Assembly (NCBI GenBank): GCA_903953895.1
Contig: CAJBLH010000089.1
Span: forward strand, 1 to 42,149
Source of the DNA: an uncultured Desulfobacteraceae bacterium
GTDB lineage: Bacteria > Desulfobacterota > Desulfobacteria > Desulfobacterales > Desulfatirhabdiaceae
Direction of reading: 5' to 3'
Length of the DNA: 42,149 nucleotides
Shown: piece after piece, positions 15,661-24,537 of the stretch
Numbering within the stretch: the first letter of the stretch is position 1
How the letters are laid out: each line of letters opens with the position of its first letter
Notes under the pieces: generated by a model
Seen by the model: the letters and a program-made list of their open reading frames with translations, nothing else
Told to the model about the DNA's origin: nothing
Databases searched by the model: none
Made by a program: the position numbers and the translations under genes

Positions 15661-16794
15661 ATGGCCGACTTAAACTGGTTACCGAGAGAAACGGGCACGA
15701 AAGATCATTTTCTCTGGAACGAAGCAAAATTTTCATCCCAGGCCCCTGGGGTGAAATTCGAGAAAAAACCGATATTGGATCAAGCCGGAAAACCCGTCGA
15801 GGGTCTGTATTCCGCCTGGATTACTCTTAACAACCCCACCCAGTACAATTCCTACACCACGGAAATGGTCAAGAGCGTCATCGCCGGGTTTCAGCGGGCA
15901 TCCGCCGACAGCTCTGTAGTAGCCGCCATCTTTACCGCAGCGGGCGACAAGGCTTTCTGTACCGGCGGCAATACCCAGGAATACGCGCAATATTATTCCG
16001 GCCGTCCCAATGAATACGGCCTGTATATGGATCTGTTCAATGCCATGGTGGATGGTATTCTGGGCTGCAAGAAGCCGACGATCTGCCGGGTCAACGGCAT
16101 GCGGGTGGCGGGCGGTCAGGAAATCGGCATGGCCTGCGATATCACGATTTCAAGCGATCTGGCCATATTCGGCCAGGCCGGCACCCGACATGGATCGGCG
16201 CCGGACGGCGGCAGCACCGATTTTCTGCCCTGGATGCTGCCGACAGAACTGGCCATGTGGAACTGCGTATCCTGCGAGTTCTGGAGTGCTTATAAAATGA
16301 AAATGCTGGGATTGATCTCCAAATGCGTACCGGTGATCAAGGACGGCGACAAATGGGTCAGAAACCCGGCTGTCATTACAGAACAATACCTTGATGACGG
16401 GGAAATCGTGTATGGCGAGATGAAAACCGGCGATGCCGCCAAACAGGCCAGGGAATATCTGAAAACCGCCAAGATCAACTTTGACAGACTGGACGGGGAA
16501 CTCAACAAAATCCTATGGACATTCACGAATCTTTTCCCCGGCTGTCTGATTAAAAGTGTCGAGGGCATCCGCCTGAAAAAGAAATTCTTCTGGGATCAGT
16601 CCAAGGTTATCAATCGCCACTGGCTGGCGGCCAATATGGCCACCGAAGCCTATCTGGGATTCAACGCTTTCAATACCAAGAAAATCACCGGCAAGGATAC
16701 CATCGATTTTATTGAATACCGACGGCGGATTGCCGACAGTGCGGCATTCGACGTCGAATTGATGGCGGCTGTTCTCGGCAAGCCGCAAGCATAA
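15661..16794 (+). CDS. bamA: 6-oxocyclohex-1-ene-1-carbonyl-CoA hydrolase (Oah/BamA)
   Basis: A 377-residue crotonase-superfamily protein of the usual BamA length. The ATG at 15661 has an AAAGGAG eight bases upstream; the in-frame extension back to 15586 has no such site. Landmarks are LYSAWITLNNPTQYNSYTTE, FCTGGNTQEYAQYYSGRPNE and RVNGMRVAGGQEIGMACD, followed by TRHGSAPDGGSTDFLPWML, a combination specific to BamA rather than ordinary enoyl-CoA hydratases. The enzyme adds water and cleaves the alicyclic ring of 6-oxocyclohex-1-ene-1-carbonyl-CoA, giving 3-hydroxypimelyl-CoA, a cytoplasmic step in anaerobic aromatic degradation. It is the first gene of a four-gene operon and is widely used as a marker for anaerobic aromatic degraders. 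It is 152 bp from the next gene. Confidence 0.95.
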   Translation: MADLNWLPRETGTKDHFLWNEAKFSSQAPGVKFEKKPILDQAGKPVEGLYSAWITLNNPTQYNSYTTEMVKSVIAGFQRASADSSVVAAIFTAAGDKAFCTGGNTQEYAQYYSGRPNEYGLYMDLFNAMVDGILGCKKPTICRVNGMRVAGGQEIGMACDITISSDLAIFGQAGTRHGSAPDGGSTDFLPWMLPTELAMWNCVSCEFWSAYKMKMLGLISKCVPVIKDGDKWVRNPAVITEQYLDDGEIVYGEMKTGDAAKQAREYLKTAKINFDRLDGELNKILWTFTNLFPGCLIKSVEGIRLKKKFFWDQSKVINRHWLAANMATEAYLGFNAFNTKKITGKDTIDFIEYRRRIADSAAFDVELMAAVLGKPQA

Positions 16795-16946
16795 GCGGAC
16801 TGAAGCCAAAACGGCGATTCCGGTAACTCATATGAAATAATCTCTTATATCGTGGTATCAATAAATTACATGGATGGGCAGGATAGGGAAGCATTCTGTC
16901 CATTCTGTATATTCGGGTAAATAATTACGCAAAAGGAGTGAAAACA

Positions 16947-17696
16947 ATGCTGCTGCAAGGAAAAAATGCGATCGTCACCGGTGGATCACAGGGAATCGGA
17001 GCTGCCACATCTCTGGGAATGGCCGCAGAAGGCGCCAATGTCTGCCTGCTGTATCGCAAACACGCGGATGAGGCATTCAAAATCAGAGACGAAATCATTC
17101 AAATGGGCAGAAAGGCCATTGCCCTTTCCTGTAATATCGCTTCGTTTTCAGAGGCCGAGCAGGTGGTGAAATCTGCTCTCGAGGCGTTCGGACGGGTCGA
17201 TATCCTGGTGAACAATGCGGGGATGAACTGGGACGGCGTTTCCTGGAAAATGACTGAAGAGCAGTGGGACAAGGTCATCGAGGTCAACCTGAAAGGCTAT
17301 TTCAATTTCACCCGTCACGTGGCCCCGCTGATGAAGGATCAGCAGTACGGCAAGATCGTCAACATCACATCGATCAACGGCATGCGCGGAAAATTCGGCC
17401 AGACCAATTATTCGGCCTCGAAAGCCGGCATCATCGGATACACCAAGGCCGTCGCCAAAGAGCTGGGGGCATTCAACGTAAACGTGAACGCCGTCGCCCC
17501 GGGCCTGATCGAAACCGCCATGCTGCAGGAATCCGAAGCGCACGACAAGATCGTCAATCTGGCCCTGGCTGAAATCGTCATGAAACGCGTGGGAACCCCT
17601 GAAGATGTGGCCAATGTCATCGTTTTTCTGGCATCGGACAAGGCCCGTCATGTTACCGGAGAAGTCATCAAGGTCGATGGCGGACAATATATTTAA
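16947..17696 (+). CDS. SDR-family NAD(P)-dependent oxidoreductase in the bam operon
   Basis: A 249-residue classical short-chain dehydrogenase. The start at ATG 16947 is chosen over the in-frame GTG at 16938 because the AAAAGGAG sits right at that GTG. The cofactor loop TGGSQGIG (about 12-19), NNAG, the catalytic Ser in NITS, and Tyr-x3-Lys in YSASK are intact; PGLIETAM and the terminal GEVIKVDGG are typical of FabG-like members. It lies between oah and dch, 12 bp before dch. Relatives are usually annotated as 3-oxoacyl-ACP reductases, but the setting suggests oxidation or reduction of a hydroxy/oxo-cyclic CoA or of a beta-oxidation intermediate such as 3-hydroxypimelyl-CoA. The dedicated pathway dehydrogenase (Had) is also present, so this one is additional. 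The substrate is not decided by sequence. Confidence 0.85.
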   Translation: MLLQGKNAIVTGGSQGIGAATSLGMAAEGANVCLLYRKHADEAFKIRDEIIQMGRKAIALSCNIASFSEAEQVVKSALEAFGRVDILVNNAGMNWDGVSWKMTEEQWDKVIEVNLKGYFNFTRHVAPLMKDQQYGKIVNITSINGMRGKFGQTNYSASKAGIIGYTKAVAKELGAFNVNVNAVAPGLIETAMLQESEAHDKIVNLALAEIVMKRVGTPEDVANVIVFLASDKARHVTGEVIKVDGGQYI

Positions 17697-17708
17697 AGGA
17701 GACATGTC

Positions 17709-18479
17709 ATGAGCGATGTAAAAACCATTCAATGCAGTTATGCAGATGGCGTGGCCCGCGTAACGTTTGCCCGCCCCAAGCACAATGTGTTCAATATAGC
17801 GATGATGCGGGAGTTCAATGCTGTATTGGAGAGCCTGATTGCTGAAAAGGATATTAAATGCGTTGTGATTCTCGGAGAAGGTCCGAGCTGGTGCGCAGGC
17901 GTGGATGTGGGGGATCACCGGCCGGAAATGGTCGATGACATGATCCGCAGCTTCAACCAGGCCCTGGCATCGATCGAGGCCATTCCGGTACCGGTGATTG
18001 CTGCGGTTCACGGGGCATGTCTTGGCGGTGGCATGGAGTTTGCCATTGCCTGCGATATGGTGGTGGCGGCCAAAGGCGCCAAATTCGGTCAACCGGAGGT
18101 GAAGCTGGGGTTTTTCCCGCCCTATGCGGCCATCCGTCTGCCGGTGCTGGTCGGGCCTGCCAAAGCCATTGAAATCTGTACGACCGGCAAAACCTATTCA
18201 GCAGACGAGGCCGTATCCATGGGCTTTGTCGGCCGTGCGGTCGAGGCCGATCAGTTCGAAGCCGAAGTCGCCAAACTCGTCGGAGAAATCCAGACCAGCA
18301 GCCCCCTGATTCTGCGGCTGAACAAACAGGCGGTGCGGGCGCATCTTGGCATGAAATTCCCCGACGCCATCGAACGTGTCAGCGATCTGTTCCTGAATAC
18401 CCTCATGAAAACAGAAGATACCCTGGAAGGAATCGCCGGTTTTTACGAAAAACGGAAACCTGTATGGAAAAATAAATAA
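17709..18479 (+). CDS. bamR: Cyclohexa-1,5-diene-1-carbonyl-CoA hydratase (Dch/BamR)
   Basis: This 256-residue crotonase-family protein has the length of characterised dienoyl-CoA hydratases. An AAGGAGA site precedes the ATG by six bases. SWCAGVDVGDHRPEMVDDMI (oxyanion-hole loop) and VHGACLGGGMEFAIACDMVV are the recognisable blocks, and GVDVGDH is characteristic of the Dch branch. The enzyme hydrates cyclohexa-1,5-diene-1-carbonyl-CoA, the product of benzoyl-CoA reductase, to 6-hydroxycyclohex-1-ene-1-carbonyl-CoA, the substrate of the next gene product. The gene sits 12 bp after the SDR gene and 19 bp before had, so co-transcription is nearly certain. The benzoyl-CoA reductase itself is not in the window. 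Confidence 0.93.
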   Translation: MSDVKTIQCSYADGVARVTFARPKHNVFNIAMMREFNAVLESLIAEKDIKCVVILGEGPSWCAGVDVGDHRPEMVDDMIRSFNQALASIEAIPVPVIAAVHGACLGGGMEFAIACDMVVAAKGAKFGQPEVKLGFFPPYAAIRLPVLVGPAKAIEICTTGKTYSADEAVSMGFVGRAVEADQFEAEVAKLVGEIQTSSPLILRLNKQAVRAHLGMKFPDAIERVSDLFLNTLMKTEDTLEGIAGFYEKRKPVWKNK

Positions 18480-18498
18480 TTCATGGAGTTGTTGCGAT

Positions 18499-19578
18499 AT
18501 GAACATGATATCCTGGCAAATGATGGAAGTCAAAAAGCCCATTGTCAAAATCGAATCCTCGCTGCCGACTCCTGGGCAGGGTGAAGTCCTTTTGCGAGTG
18601 GCTGGATGCGGGGTTTGCCATACCGATCTGGGTTTTTATTATGACGGAGTCCGGACCAAATCTCCCTTGCCGCTCACCCTGGGCCATGAAATCAGCGGTT
18701 TTGTCGAGACCGTCGGTCCGGGCGCTGAAGCCTGGAAACAGAAAGCTGTCATCGTCCCGGCCGTCATGCCCTGCGGCGGCTGCGATGTCTGCTCCCGGGA
18801 TCTCGGCAATATCTGTCCGACGCAGAAAATGCCAGGAAACGATATTCAGGGCGGTTTTGCCAGCCATATCCTGGTGCCTGCTGGCCAGCTCTGTGAGGTG
18901 CCGGTGGATGTAGATGGCAAACCCATGGGACAGTCCAATGTTTCTCTGGCCGAGATATCCGTGATTGCCGATGCCCTGACCACCCCGTATCAGGCCATCT
19001 TCGAATCCGGACTTACCGACCAGGATACCGCAATTTTCATCGGTGTCGGCGGTGTCGGCGGTTTTGGTGCTCAGATCGCCAAGTCGTTTGGCGCCACCGT
19101 CATTGCTATCGATGTGGATGCCACCAAGCTGGAAGCCCTTGCACCCTATGTCGATGCCACATTCAACGCCAGAGAAATGGCGTTCAAAGATCTTCGCAAG
19201 GCGGTAACCGATTTTGTCAAAAGCAAAGGCCGCCGGCGAACGGAATGGAAAATCTTTGAGACCTCCGGAACCGCCGCCGGCCAGAAGAGTGCTTTCGGAC
19301 TCCTCGTCCACGGGGCATCTTTAGCGGTTGTCGGTTTTACCATGGATACTGTGGATATCCGCCTGTCCAATCTCATGGCTTTTCAAGCAACGGCCAGAGG
19401 GAGCTGGGGCTGCATTCCCAAATATTATCCGGCTGTGTTGAATCTTGTGCTGTCGGATAAGGTGAAAATCACGCCCTTTGTCAAATGCTTCCCGTTGTCT
19501 GAAATCAACACGGTGTTCGAGATGGTTCACAGCCGCAAGATTCAGCAGCGTCCGATCATGGTTCCGGATTTATTTTAA
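18499..19578 (+). CDS. bamQ: 6-hydroxycyclohex-1-ene-1-carbonyl-CoA dehydrogenase (Had/BamQ)
   Basis: A 359-residue zinc-type medium-chain dehydrogenase. CGVCHTDLGFYYDGVRTK and LTLGHEISG supply the catalytic-zinc ligands, and CGGCDVCSRDLGNIC carries the four structural-zinc cysteines. GVGGVGGFGAQIA is the Rossmann nucleotide-binding loop (about 178-190), followed by Asp in VIAIDVD, indicating NAD preference. The early YYDGVRTK and the KMPGNDIQGGFA segments mark the Had branch rather than general alcohol dehydrogenases. It oxidises the 6-hydroxy compound to 6-oxocyclohex-1-ene-1-carbonyl-CoA, the Oah substrate. The start ATG has only a modest GGAG ten bases upstream. It is the last gene of the operon; a 236-bp gap with no gene separates it from a convergent kinase. 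Confidence 0.93.
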   Translation: MNMISWQMMEVKKPIVKIESSLPTPGQGEVLLRVAGCGVCHTDLGFYYDGVRTKSPLPLTLGHEISGFVETVGPGAEAWKQKAVIVPAVMPCGGCDVCSRDLGNICPTQKMPGNDIQGGFASHILVPAGQLCEVPVDVDGKPMGQSNVSLAEISVIADALTTPYQAIFESGLTDQDTAIFIGVGGVGGFGAQIAKSFGATVIAIDVDATKLEALAPYVDATFNAREMAFKDLRKAVTDFVKSKGRRRTEWKIFETSGTAAGQKSAFGLLVHGASLAVVGFTMDTVDIRLSNLMAFQATARGSWGCIPKYYPAVLNLVLSDKVKITPFVKCFPLSEINTVFEMVHSRKIQQRPIMVPDLF

Positions 19579-19814
19579 TCAACATCATGAATCGATAGTG
19601 CATACAATCGGTTGCTCATACCGGGCAGCCGATCGATCATCATGGTGTTACCTGCCTCTTTGTTCTGTAAAAATCTCAACTTCATATCCTGCATTCCGCT
19701 TCATTCCCGACACGAATTGCCTAACCCTGTTCCGGCAAAGATCCAATCCACCGAACAAGAATCAGAGGAAAAGTATAGGAAAACGTATGGAAAAAACCGA
19801 TCCCCAGTAATGTT

Positions 19815-21746
19815 TTATGCAGACAGAACACGACGCATCGTGGAATCGAGTTCACCAATCCGATAAGGTTTACCCAGGAATGCATTTGGACGTTCGGGAT
19901 GTGTTTCTGCCATTACCTGTGTCTCATTGTAGCCGCTGGACAGGATCACCGGGATATCTGGCGAAAGTTTGCGCAATGCAGCCATTGTCTCCCAGCCGTC
20001 CATATGCGGCATTGTCAAATCGGAGAGAATGCATCGGATATTATCCTGGTGAAATTTGAATATCTCCACTGCCTCTACCCCATCTTTTGCTTCCAATACC
20101 GAATATCCCAGGCGAGCGAGCATGATTTTAATCATGTTTCGCACCTGCTCCTCATCTTCGATCACTAGCACGGTGTCGGTTCTTTCAGTCTTCGAGATTG
20201 GAACTGTTTTCTCCTGCTGAAAGGGGATTGTTTCAGTGGACATCGGAAAAAAGACCTGAAAAACACTTCCCCTACCCACTGCGCTCTCTACAGTGACTGC
20301 ACCGTTGTGCGTGCGTACAATTCCTACTATAACAGGCAAACCCATGCCCCTGCCGGTGAATTTGGTGGTAAAAAAAGGATCAAATATCTTTTCGATATCC
20401 CTATCCGCAATCCCGCAGCCAGTATCTCTGACTTCCAAGCAGGCGTAGGACGTATTCTGCGGCTGCCAGTCGACGGGAAATCGATGCAATCCAGGGATAT
20501 TCGCCGATAAAACCTTTTTAACAGTCAGTTTAATGGCGCCTGGCTTGTCACAGATGGACTCGCAGGCATTGGTGACCAGGTTGGTAAGCACCTGATGTAT
20601 CTGGTTCGTGTTCGCTCGGATGGTCGGCCCAGGAATGGGAAACTCGGGTTCCACGGTCACCATATTCGGAAGAATGAACTGAAGCATGGACAGGCCATGG
20701 AGGCAGGTTGCGGACAGATCCAGCGGCTCTATTTCCCCATGTGTTTGCCCCAGATAGGCCAACAACAGGCTGCTTATTTCAGCCGCTCTGCAGCAAGCCT
20801 TCATGGCCTCAGTCAGGTTTTCAACCGGACCTGATGCTGGGGTGTCCATGATAGCCAGATCGAGATTTCCGATTGCCGCACCGATAATGTTGTTGAAATG
20901 GTGGGCAATGGCCCCTGCCATGCGGCCTAGGCTTTCGGCTTTCTGGAGTTGCCGGTTCTGGTCTTCCAATGCCGCTTTTTCTTTTTCGATCCTTTTGCAC
21001 TCGGTCAAGTCAATATCGATACAGAAAAACTCGGGCGCCCGTCCGGAGCTCTTCAGCACGGTATGGCTTGAAAAAACCGACACCCGTGATCCATCCTTTC
21101 GCTTAAGAGACAGCTCCGATGCCGGAATGGCTTCACCGGTTTCGGCCATTCGTTGAATGGCCTGCTCGACATCCGACTGCATTTCGGAAGGAATAATGAG
21201 CTCCATCAGATTTCGCCCGATGGTCTCTTGGGCGGTATATCCGTAGATATCCTGGGATGCCTGGTTCCAGTACCGTGTGGTACCGTCCATCCCATAACCT
21301 TGAACTGCAACAGATGTCAGATTTTGAAACAGATTGCGGAAACGTTCCTCGCTTTCCCGGGTACAGCGATCGAGCAGATATCTATTCAGAGCAATTTCAA
21401 TGGTTACTGCCAGCTCCCGGGCGAACACGGGCTTAATCAGGTAGCCATAAGGCAATGCGGTTTTTGCGTCTTGCACGAATGCATCTTTCGAATGACTGCT
21501 CAGAAATATGATGGGACTATCCGAAATAGCTCCGATATGCTGGGCTGCTTCAATTCCGTTCATTTGCCCGGATAACTGGATATCCATCAGAATCAGATCG
21601 GGTTGTCGAGCAGACACCGCCTGGATGGCGTCCTCGCCTGATGTCACGGGCTCCAACACATTGTAACCCAGTTCCTTCAACATATTCTGCAAGTTTATGG
21701 AAATAATCCATTCATCTTCTACAATCAGAATAGTTTCACCAGCCAT
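19815..21746 (-). CDS. Hybrid sensor histidine kinase (REC-PAS-HisKA-HATPase-REC)
   Basis: A 643-residue soluble protein starting at ATG 21746; the open frame continues to a TTG at 21782 that lacks a ribosome-binding site, while CGAGGTGG sits before the ATG. Domain order: receiver (about 5-120, phospho-Asp in LILMDIQLSG and the terminal Lys of YLIKP); PAS (about 135-250, YWNQASQDIYGYTAQETIG); dimerisation helix with the phospho-His in GAIAHHFNNIIGA (about 275); HATPase with LVTNACES, DTGCGI and GRGMGLPVI; and a C-terminal receiver (SDLTMPHMDGW, GKPYRIGEL). There are no membrane segments, so it would be driven by another kinase or a cytoplasmic ligand. It is on the same strand as, and 141 bp downstream from, the Cache kinase gene, so the two may form one phosphorelay. 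Confidence 0.92.
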   Translation of the reverse strand: MAGETILIVEDEWIISINLQNMLKELGYNVLEPVTSGEDAIQAVSARQPDLILMDIQLSGQMNGIEAAQHIGAISDSPIIFLSSHSKDAFVQDAKTALPYGYLIKPVFARELAVTIEIALNRYLLDRCTRESEERFRNLFQNLTSVAVQGYGMDGTTRYWNQASQDIYGYTAQETIGRNLMELIIPSEMQSDVEQAIQRMAETGEAIPASELSLKRKDGSRVSVFSSHTVLKSSGRAPEFFCIDIDLTECKRIEKEKAALEDQNRQLQKAESLGRMAGAIAHHFNNIIGAAIGNLDLAIMDTPASGPVENLTEAMKACCRAAEISSLLLAYLGQTHGEIEPLDLSATCLHGLSMLQFILPNMVTVEPEFPIPGPTIRANTNQIHQVLTNLVTNACESICDKPGAIKLTVKKVLSANIPGLHRFPVDWQPQNTSYACLEVRDTGCGIADRDIEKIFDPFFTTKFTGRGMGLPVIVGIVRTHNGAVTVESAVGRGSVFQVFFPMSTETIPFQQEKTVPISKTERTDTVLVIEDEEQVRNMIKIMLARLGYSVLEAKDGVEAVEIFKFHQDNIRCILSDLTMPHMDGWETMAALRKLSPDIPVILSSGYNETQVMAETHPERPNAFLGKPYRIGELDSTMRRVLSA

Positions 21747-21887
21747 GGCGCCACCTCGTGGATGTAATGGTAAATCGCGCAAAATAAAATTTTATGCCCT
21801 TAGATACATTCAGCATAAAATGTAGGTATCAATCATTCCATATTTCAATGAAGACAAACAGACGATGCAGGCTGCTACACGTTCTTA

Positions 21888-24176
21888 TCAAACATTTTTA
21901 AAACAAATCCGGATTTCCGGATTTCCGTGGATATCTATTTCCAGAGTTCCTTGCAACTGGCGTTCCACTAAATTGGTAATCAACCGGAATCCAAGAGAAG
22001 TGATGTGTTTGATGCTGAAATTTTCCGGAAATCCATTTCCATCGTCTCCGACGCACAGATGGATCAACTGGTCTGTATCCGTAAACAGACGCATCCAGAT
22101 GGTGCCCTGGCGGTTTTCAGGGAAGGCGTATTTCAGCGAATTGCTAATCAATTCATTGACAACCAGTCCACAGGTAGTGGCGACATCCAGGGAAACAGCG
22201 ACTGGTTCCGCCTGAAAATCCAGATGAACCTTGTCCGCCACGGATTGATAACTCCGGAGCAAACTGGAACTGAGTTCATACAGATACGTTTTAAAATCGA
22301 TATGGGTCAAATCTTTGGTTTGATAGAGCATTTGGTGGGCTCTGGCTATGGACATGATCCGGTTTTGTGTTTCCTTGAATAAGCCCTGAACTGTTGGGTC
22401 GCTGATGCTGGAGGACTGGAGAGCCAGCAGCCCGTGGATTACCTGCATGTTATTTTTGGTGCGATGCGAAATCTCGCGAAGCAGCACTTCTTTTTCTTCG
22501 AAAGCCCGCCTTAGTTGTAACTCCGCCCGTTTGCGATCCGTAATATCGAGCATCAAGCCGTCCCAGATGATATTCTCACGGTTCCGACGGGGGTAAGATG
22601 CAATTCTTATCCACACCGGATTTGCCTCATCCGTCACCAAACGGCATTCAACATTCAGCACCGACAGGTGATCTGCGGAATCATCGATGGCGGCGGTCAC
22701 GAGCAGGTGGTCGTCCGGATGAATGATGTCCATCCAGTTGTGATGCTGTCGGATCAGGTCATTTGCTCCAATCCCCGTCAATCTGGAGATCCATTGACTG
22801 ACAAAATGCAGTGACGTATGCCTGTCGGAATTCCGGATCAGGATAAAGATGCCTCCCGGCATGTTGGTTGTCACTGTCTTCAGTTCAAATATCTGGGTAA
22901 GTCGATGAAAACTGTCAGCCCATTCGCCTGGTACTGCCGGAACAGTTGAATCTGCGCCGGATGCCTCGTTCTGGATATAATCGACAAGTGCAATGGACGG
23001 AAGAATATAATTCGTTTTCAGGAGGCGATGCGCTGCAATAAAAAACACGAACACACAGAACACGAGGATCGGATAGATGATGAAATTCGAAATGAGATAG
23101 CCGGCGATGTGCCATTCCGAAATCGAATAGACGACATGCCATCCGGCATTTTCGAGCGGTAGAGAGATAACGTCAACGCCATTGATCAATGCAAATCTTT
23201 TTGTTGAACGCCGAATGATTTCTTCAAAGCCCAGATTGAACACAGTGCTGAGCATTGCATCGGCGCCGGGCGGCAATTCGGTTTTTGAGCCCTCGGCGCC
23301 TGCCAGCACCTGCCCTGCATGGTTGACAAGAAGCGGAGAGTGATTGAAAGGGTCGATATCTTGAGCAAACTGAGCAAGAAAATCCAGTGAAATATCCATG
23401 CACACAAAGCCTTCGAATCGATTGTCATGATATACCGGTGAAGCTCGGGTAATCATCAGCCCCTTGCTGATCTTATCGATATATGCTTTTGTCCATACAC
23501 CGGTTCTTTCAGGATTGTTTTCAGGGGAAACCAGCATGCGTGTTTGCCCCCCCCCGATTTCCCGAGAGGCATGATTCGGATCTGCAAATGAACGGGCGAG
23601 CATTTCAGACGGTACCCACGGGTAAATATTGCCGATGCTTCCCAAAAAGACGCAATAACTCCAGATTAGAAACGGGTTGAGCTGGTGTGCGATGTGCTGG
23701 AACTCGAACAACCCGAGGGCGGCGCCGAGCTTTTTATTGGCAAGGGCATCTTTTCCGCTCAGCGAATTGCCGCCAACAATGATCGACCCGACTTCAGCGC
23801 GTTGATAGGGTGGCATGAGCTGATCGATATAAAAAAAATTGCCTTGCTCGTGGTGTTCCATCATGGAAATCAACGGTGAAGCGGGCAAAGCATCCGAAGC
23901 TGTTGAAAGGTAATATTGGCACCAAATCCGCATGAAATCATTCTGATTGGAAAGCCGGGCCATGATGCCGTTTAAATAGATGGTGCGTTCTTCGACCGCG
24001 CTCTGCAATTGCTGCAGCAATTTGGATCTGGCCTGGCTGTATTGGAGGCCGAAAATGAAGGTCATCAGCAACAGAATGATTACCAGGCCCAACGCTGCGA
24101 ACCTGCGGAATTTTGCTGAAAGTCTTTGACCCTGATCTTGGCGAATGATTGCTATATCCCCTCCTTCGCATGGCAT
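21888..24176 (-). CDS. Membrane sensor histidine kinase, Cache-like sensor, PAS and HisKA_2-type kinase
   Basis: A 762-residue protein with a transmembrane helix at about 27-47, a large periplasmic region (about 50-358) of double-Cache type (GVWTKAYIDKISKGLMITRASPVY is diagnostic), a second helix block (about 360-388), a PAS domain (about 425-545, with NWMDIIHPDDHLLV) and a kinase core. The phosphoacceptor reads LLREISHRTKNNMQVIHGL, the HisKA_2/HWE-like arrangement, followed by NELISNSLKYAFPE and DDGNGFPE. It should sense a small extracytoplasmic ligand. The first ATG (24176) overlaps the upstream receiver gene by 25 bp. A strong AAGGAGG (24166-24160) lies inside the first codons with no ATG, GTG or TTG after it, so the true start is uncertain. 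Confidence 0.9.
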   Translation of the reverse strand: MPCEGGDIAIIRQDQGQRLSAKFRRFAALGLVIILLLMTFIFGLQYSQARSKLLQQLQSAVEERTIYLNGIMARLSNQNDFMRIWCQYYLSTASDALPASPLISMMEHHEQGNFFYIDQLMPPYQRAEVGSIIVGGNSLSGKDALANKKLGAALGLFEFQHIAHQLNPFLIWSYCVFLGSIGNIYPWVPSEMLARSFADPNHASREIGGGQTRMLVSPENNPERTGVWTKAYIDKISKGLMITRASPVYHDNRFEGFVCMDISLDFLAQFAQDIDPFNHSPLLVNHAGQVLAGAEGSKTELPPGADAMLSTVFNLGFEEIIRRSTKRFALINGVDVISLPLENAGWHVVYSISEWHIAGYLISNFIIYPILVFCVFVFFIAAHRLLKTNYILPSIALVDYIQNEASGADSTVPAVPGEWADSFHRLTQIFELKTVTTNMPGGIFILIRNSDRHTSLHFVSQWISRLTGIGANDLIRQHHNWMDIIHPDDHLLVTAAIDDSADHLSVLNVECRLVTDEANPVWIRIASYPRRNRENIIWDGLMLDITDRKRAELQLRRAFEEKEVLLREISHRTKNNMQVIHGLLALQSSSISDPTVQGLFKETQNRIMSIARAHQMLYQTKDLTHIDFKTYLYELSSSLLRSYQSVADKVHLDFQAEPVAVSLDVATTCGLVVNELISNSLKYAFPENRQGTIWMRLFTDTDQLIHLCVGDDGNGFPENFSIKHITSLGFRLITNLVERQLQGTLEIDIHGNPEIRICFKNV

Positions 24177-24526
24177 GCGTCAATGATGACAAGAATGCTT
24201 TCCGTCTCGATGGGTTTGACTAAATATCCAAGATAACCCACTTCATCGGCTTTCCGCCGAATCGCAGTGTCGCTGTATCCGGTTATGAAAATCAAGGGAA
24301 TCCCGAAACGGTCTTTGATCCATCGGGCTGTTTCAATCCCATCCACATTTGCATGAAGATTGATATCGATCACCACCAGATCGGGTTTGTCGCTCTCGAT
24401 GCGCAGAATGGCCTCATCGCCGGATAAGGCCAGTACTGTCTGAAACCCGGCCGTGATCAGGCCGGATTCCAGAGCCATGGCGGGAATGATTTCATCTTCA
24501 ACAATCAGGATTTTATGAATCGGCAT
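24152..24526 (-). CDS. Single-domain response regulator
   Basis: A 124-residue protein consisting only of a receiver domain. The acidic pair is in ILIVEDEI, the phospho-acceptor Asp in LVVIDINLHANVDGIE, the conserved Thr in IFITGY, and the Lys in LVKPIETE. The HANVDGIE type of loop after the Asp is common in receivers paired with HisKA_2/HWE kinases, and the next gene is exactly such a kinase, overlapping it by 25 bp. The receiver probably signals by protein contact or acts as a phosphate sink because it lacks an output domain. Its stop (TAG) is embedded just downstream of the strong AAGGAGG noted for the kinase. Confidence 0.92.
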   Translation of the reverse strand: MPIHKILIVEDEIIPAMALESGLITAGFQTVLALSGDEAILRIESDKPDLVVIDINLHANVDGIETARWIKDRFGIPLIFITGYSDTAIRRKADEVGYLGYLVKPIETESILVIIDACHAKEGI

Positions 24527-24537
24527 GTTTGGCAGGC

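Noticed and set aside
17148-18092. 314-codon frame antisense to the SDR and dch genes
   Set aside because: His/Asp-rich translation with no fold; both underlying sense genes have full catalytic motifs.
19579-19814. Short plus-strand frames after had
   Set aside because: They lack ribosome-binding sites and conserved features; the 236-bp region is treated as non-coding.
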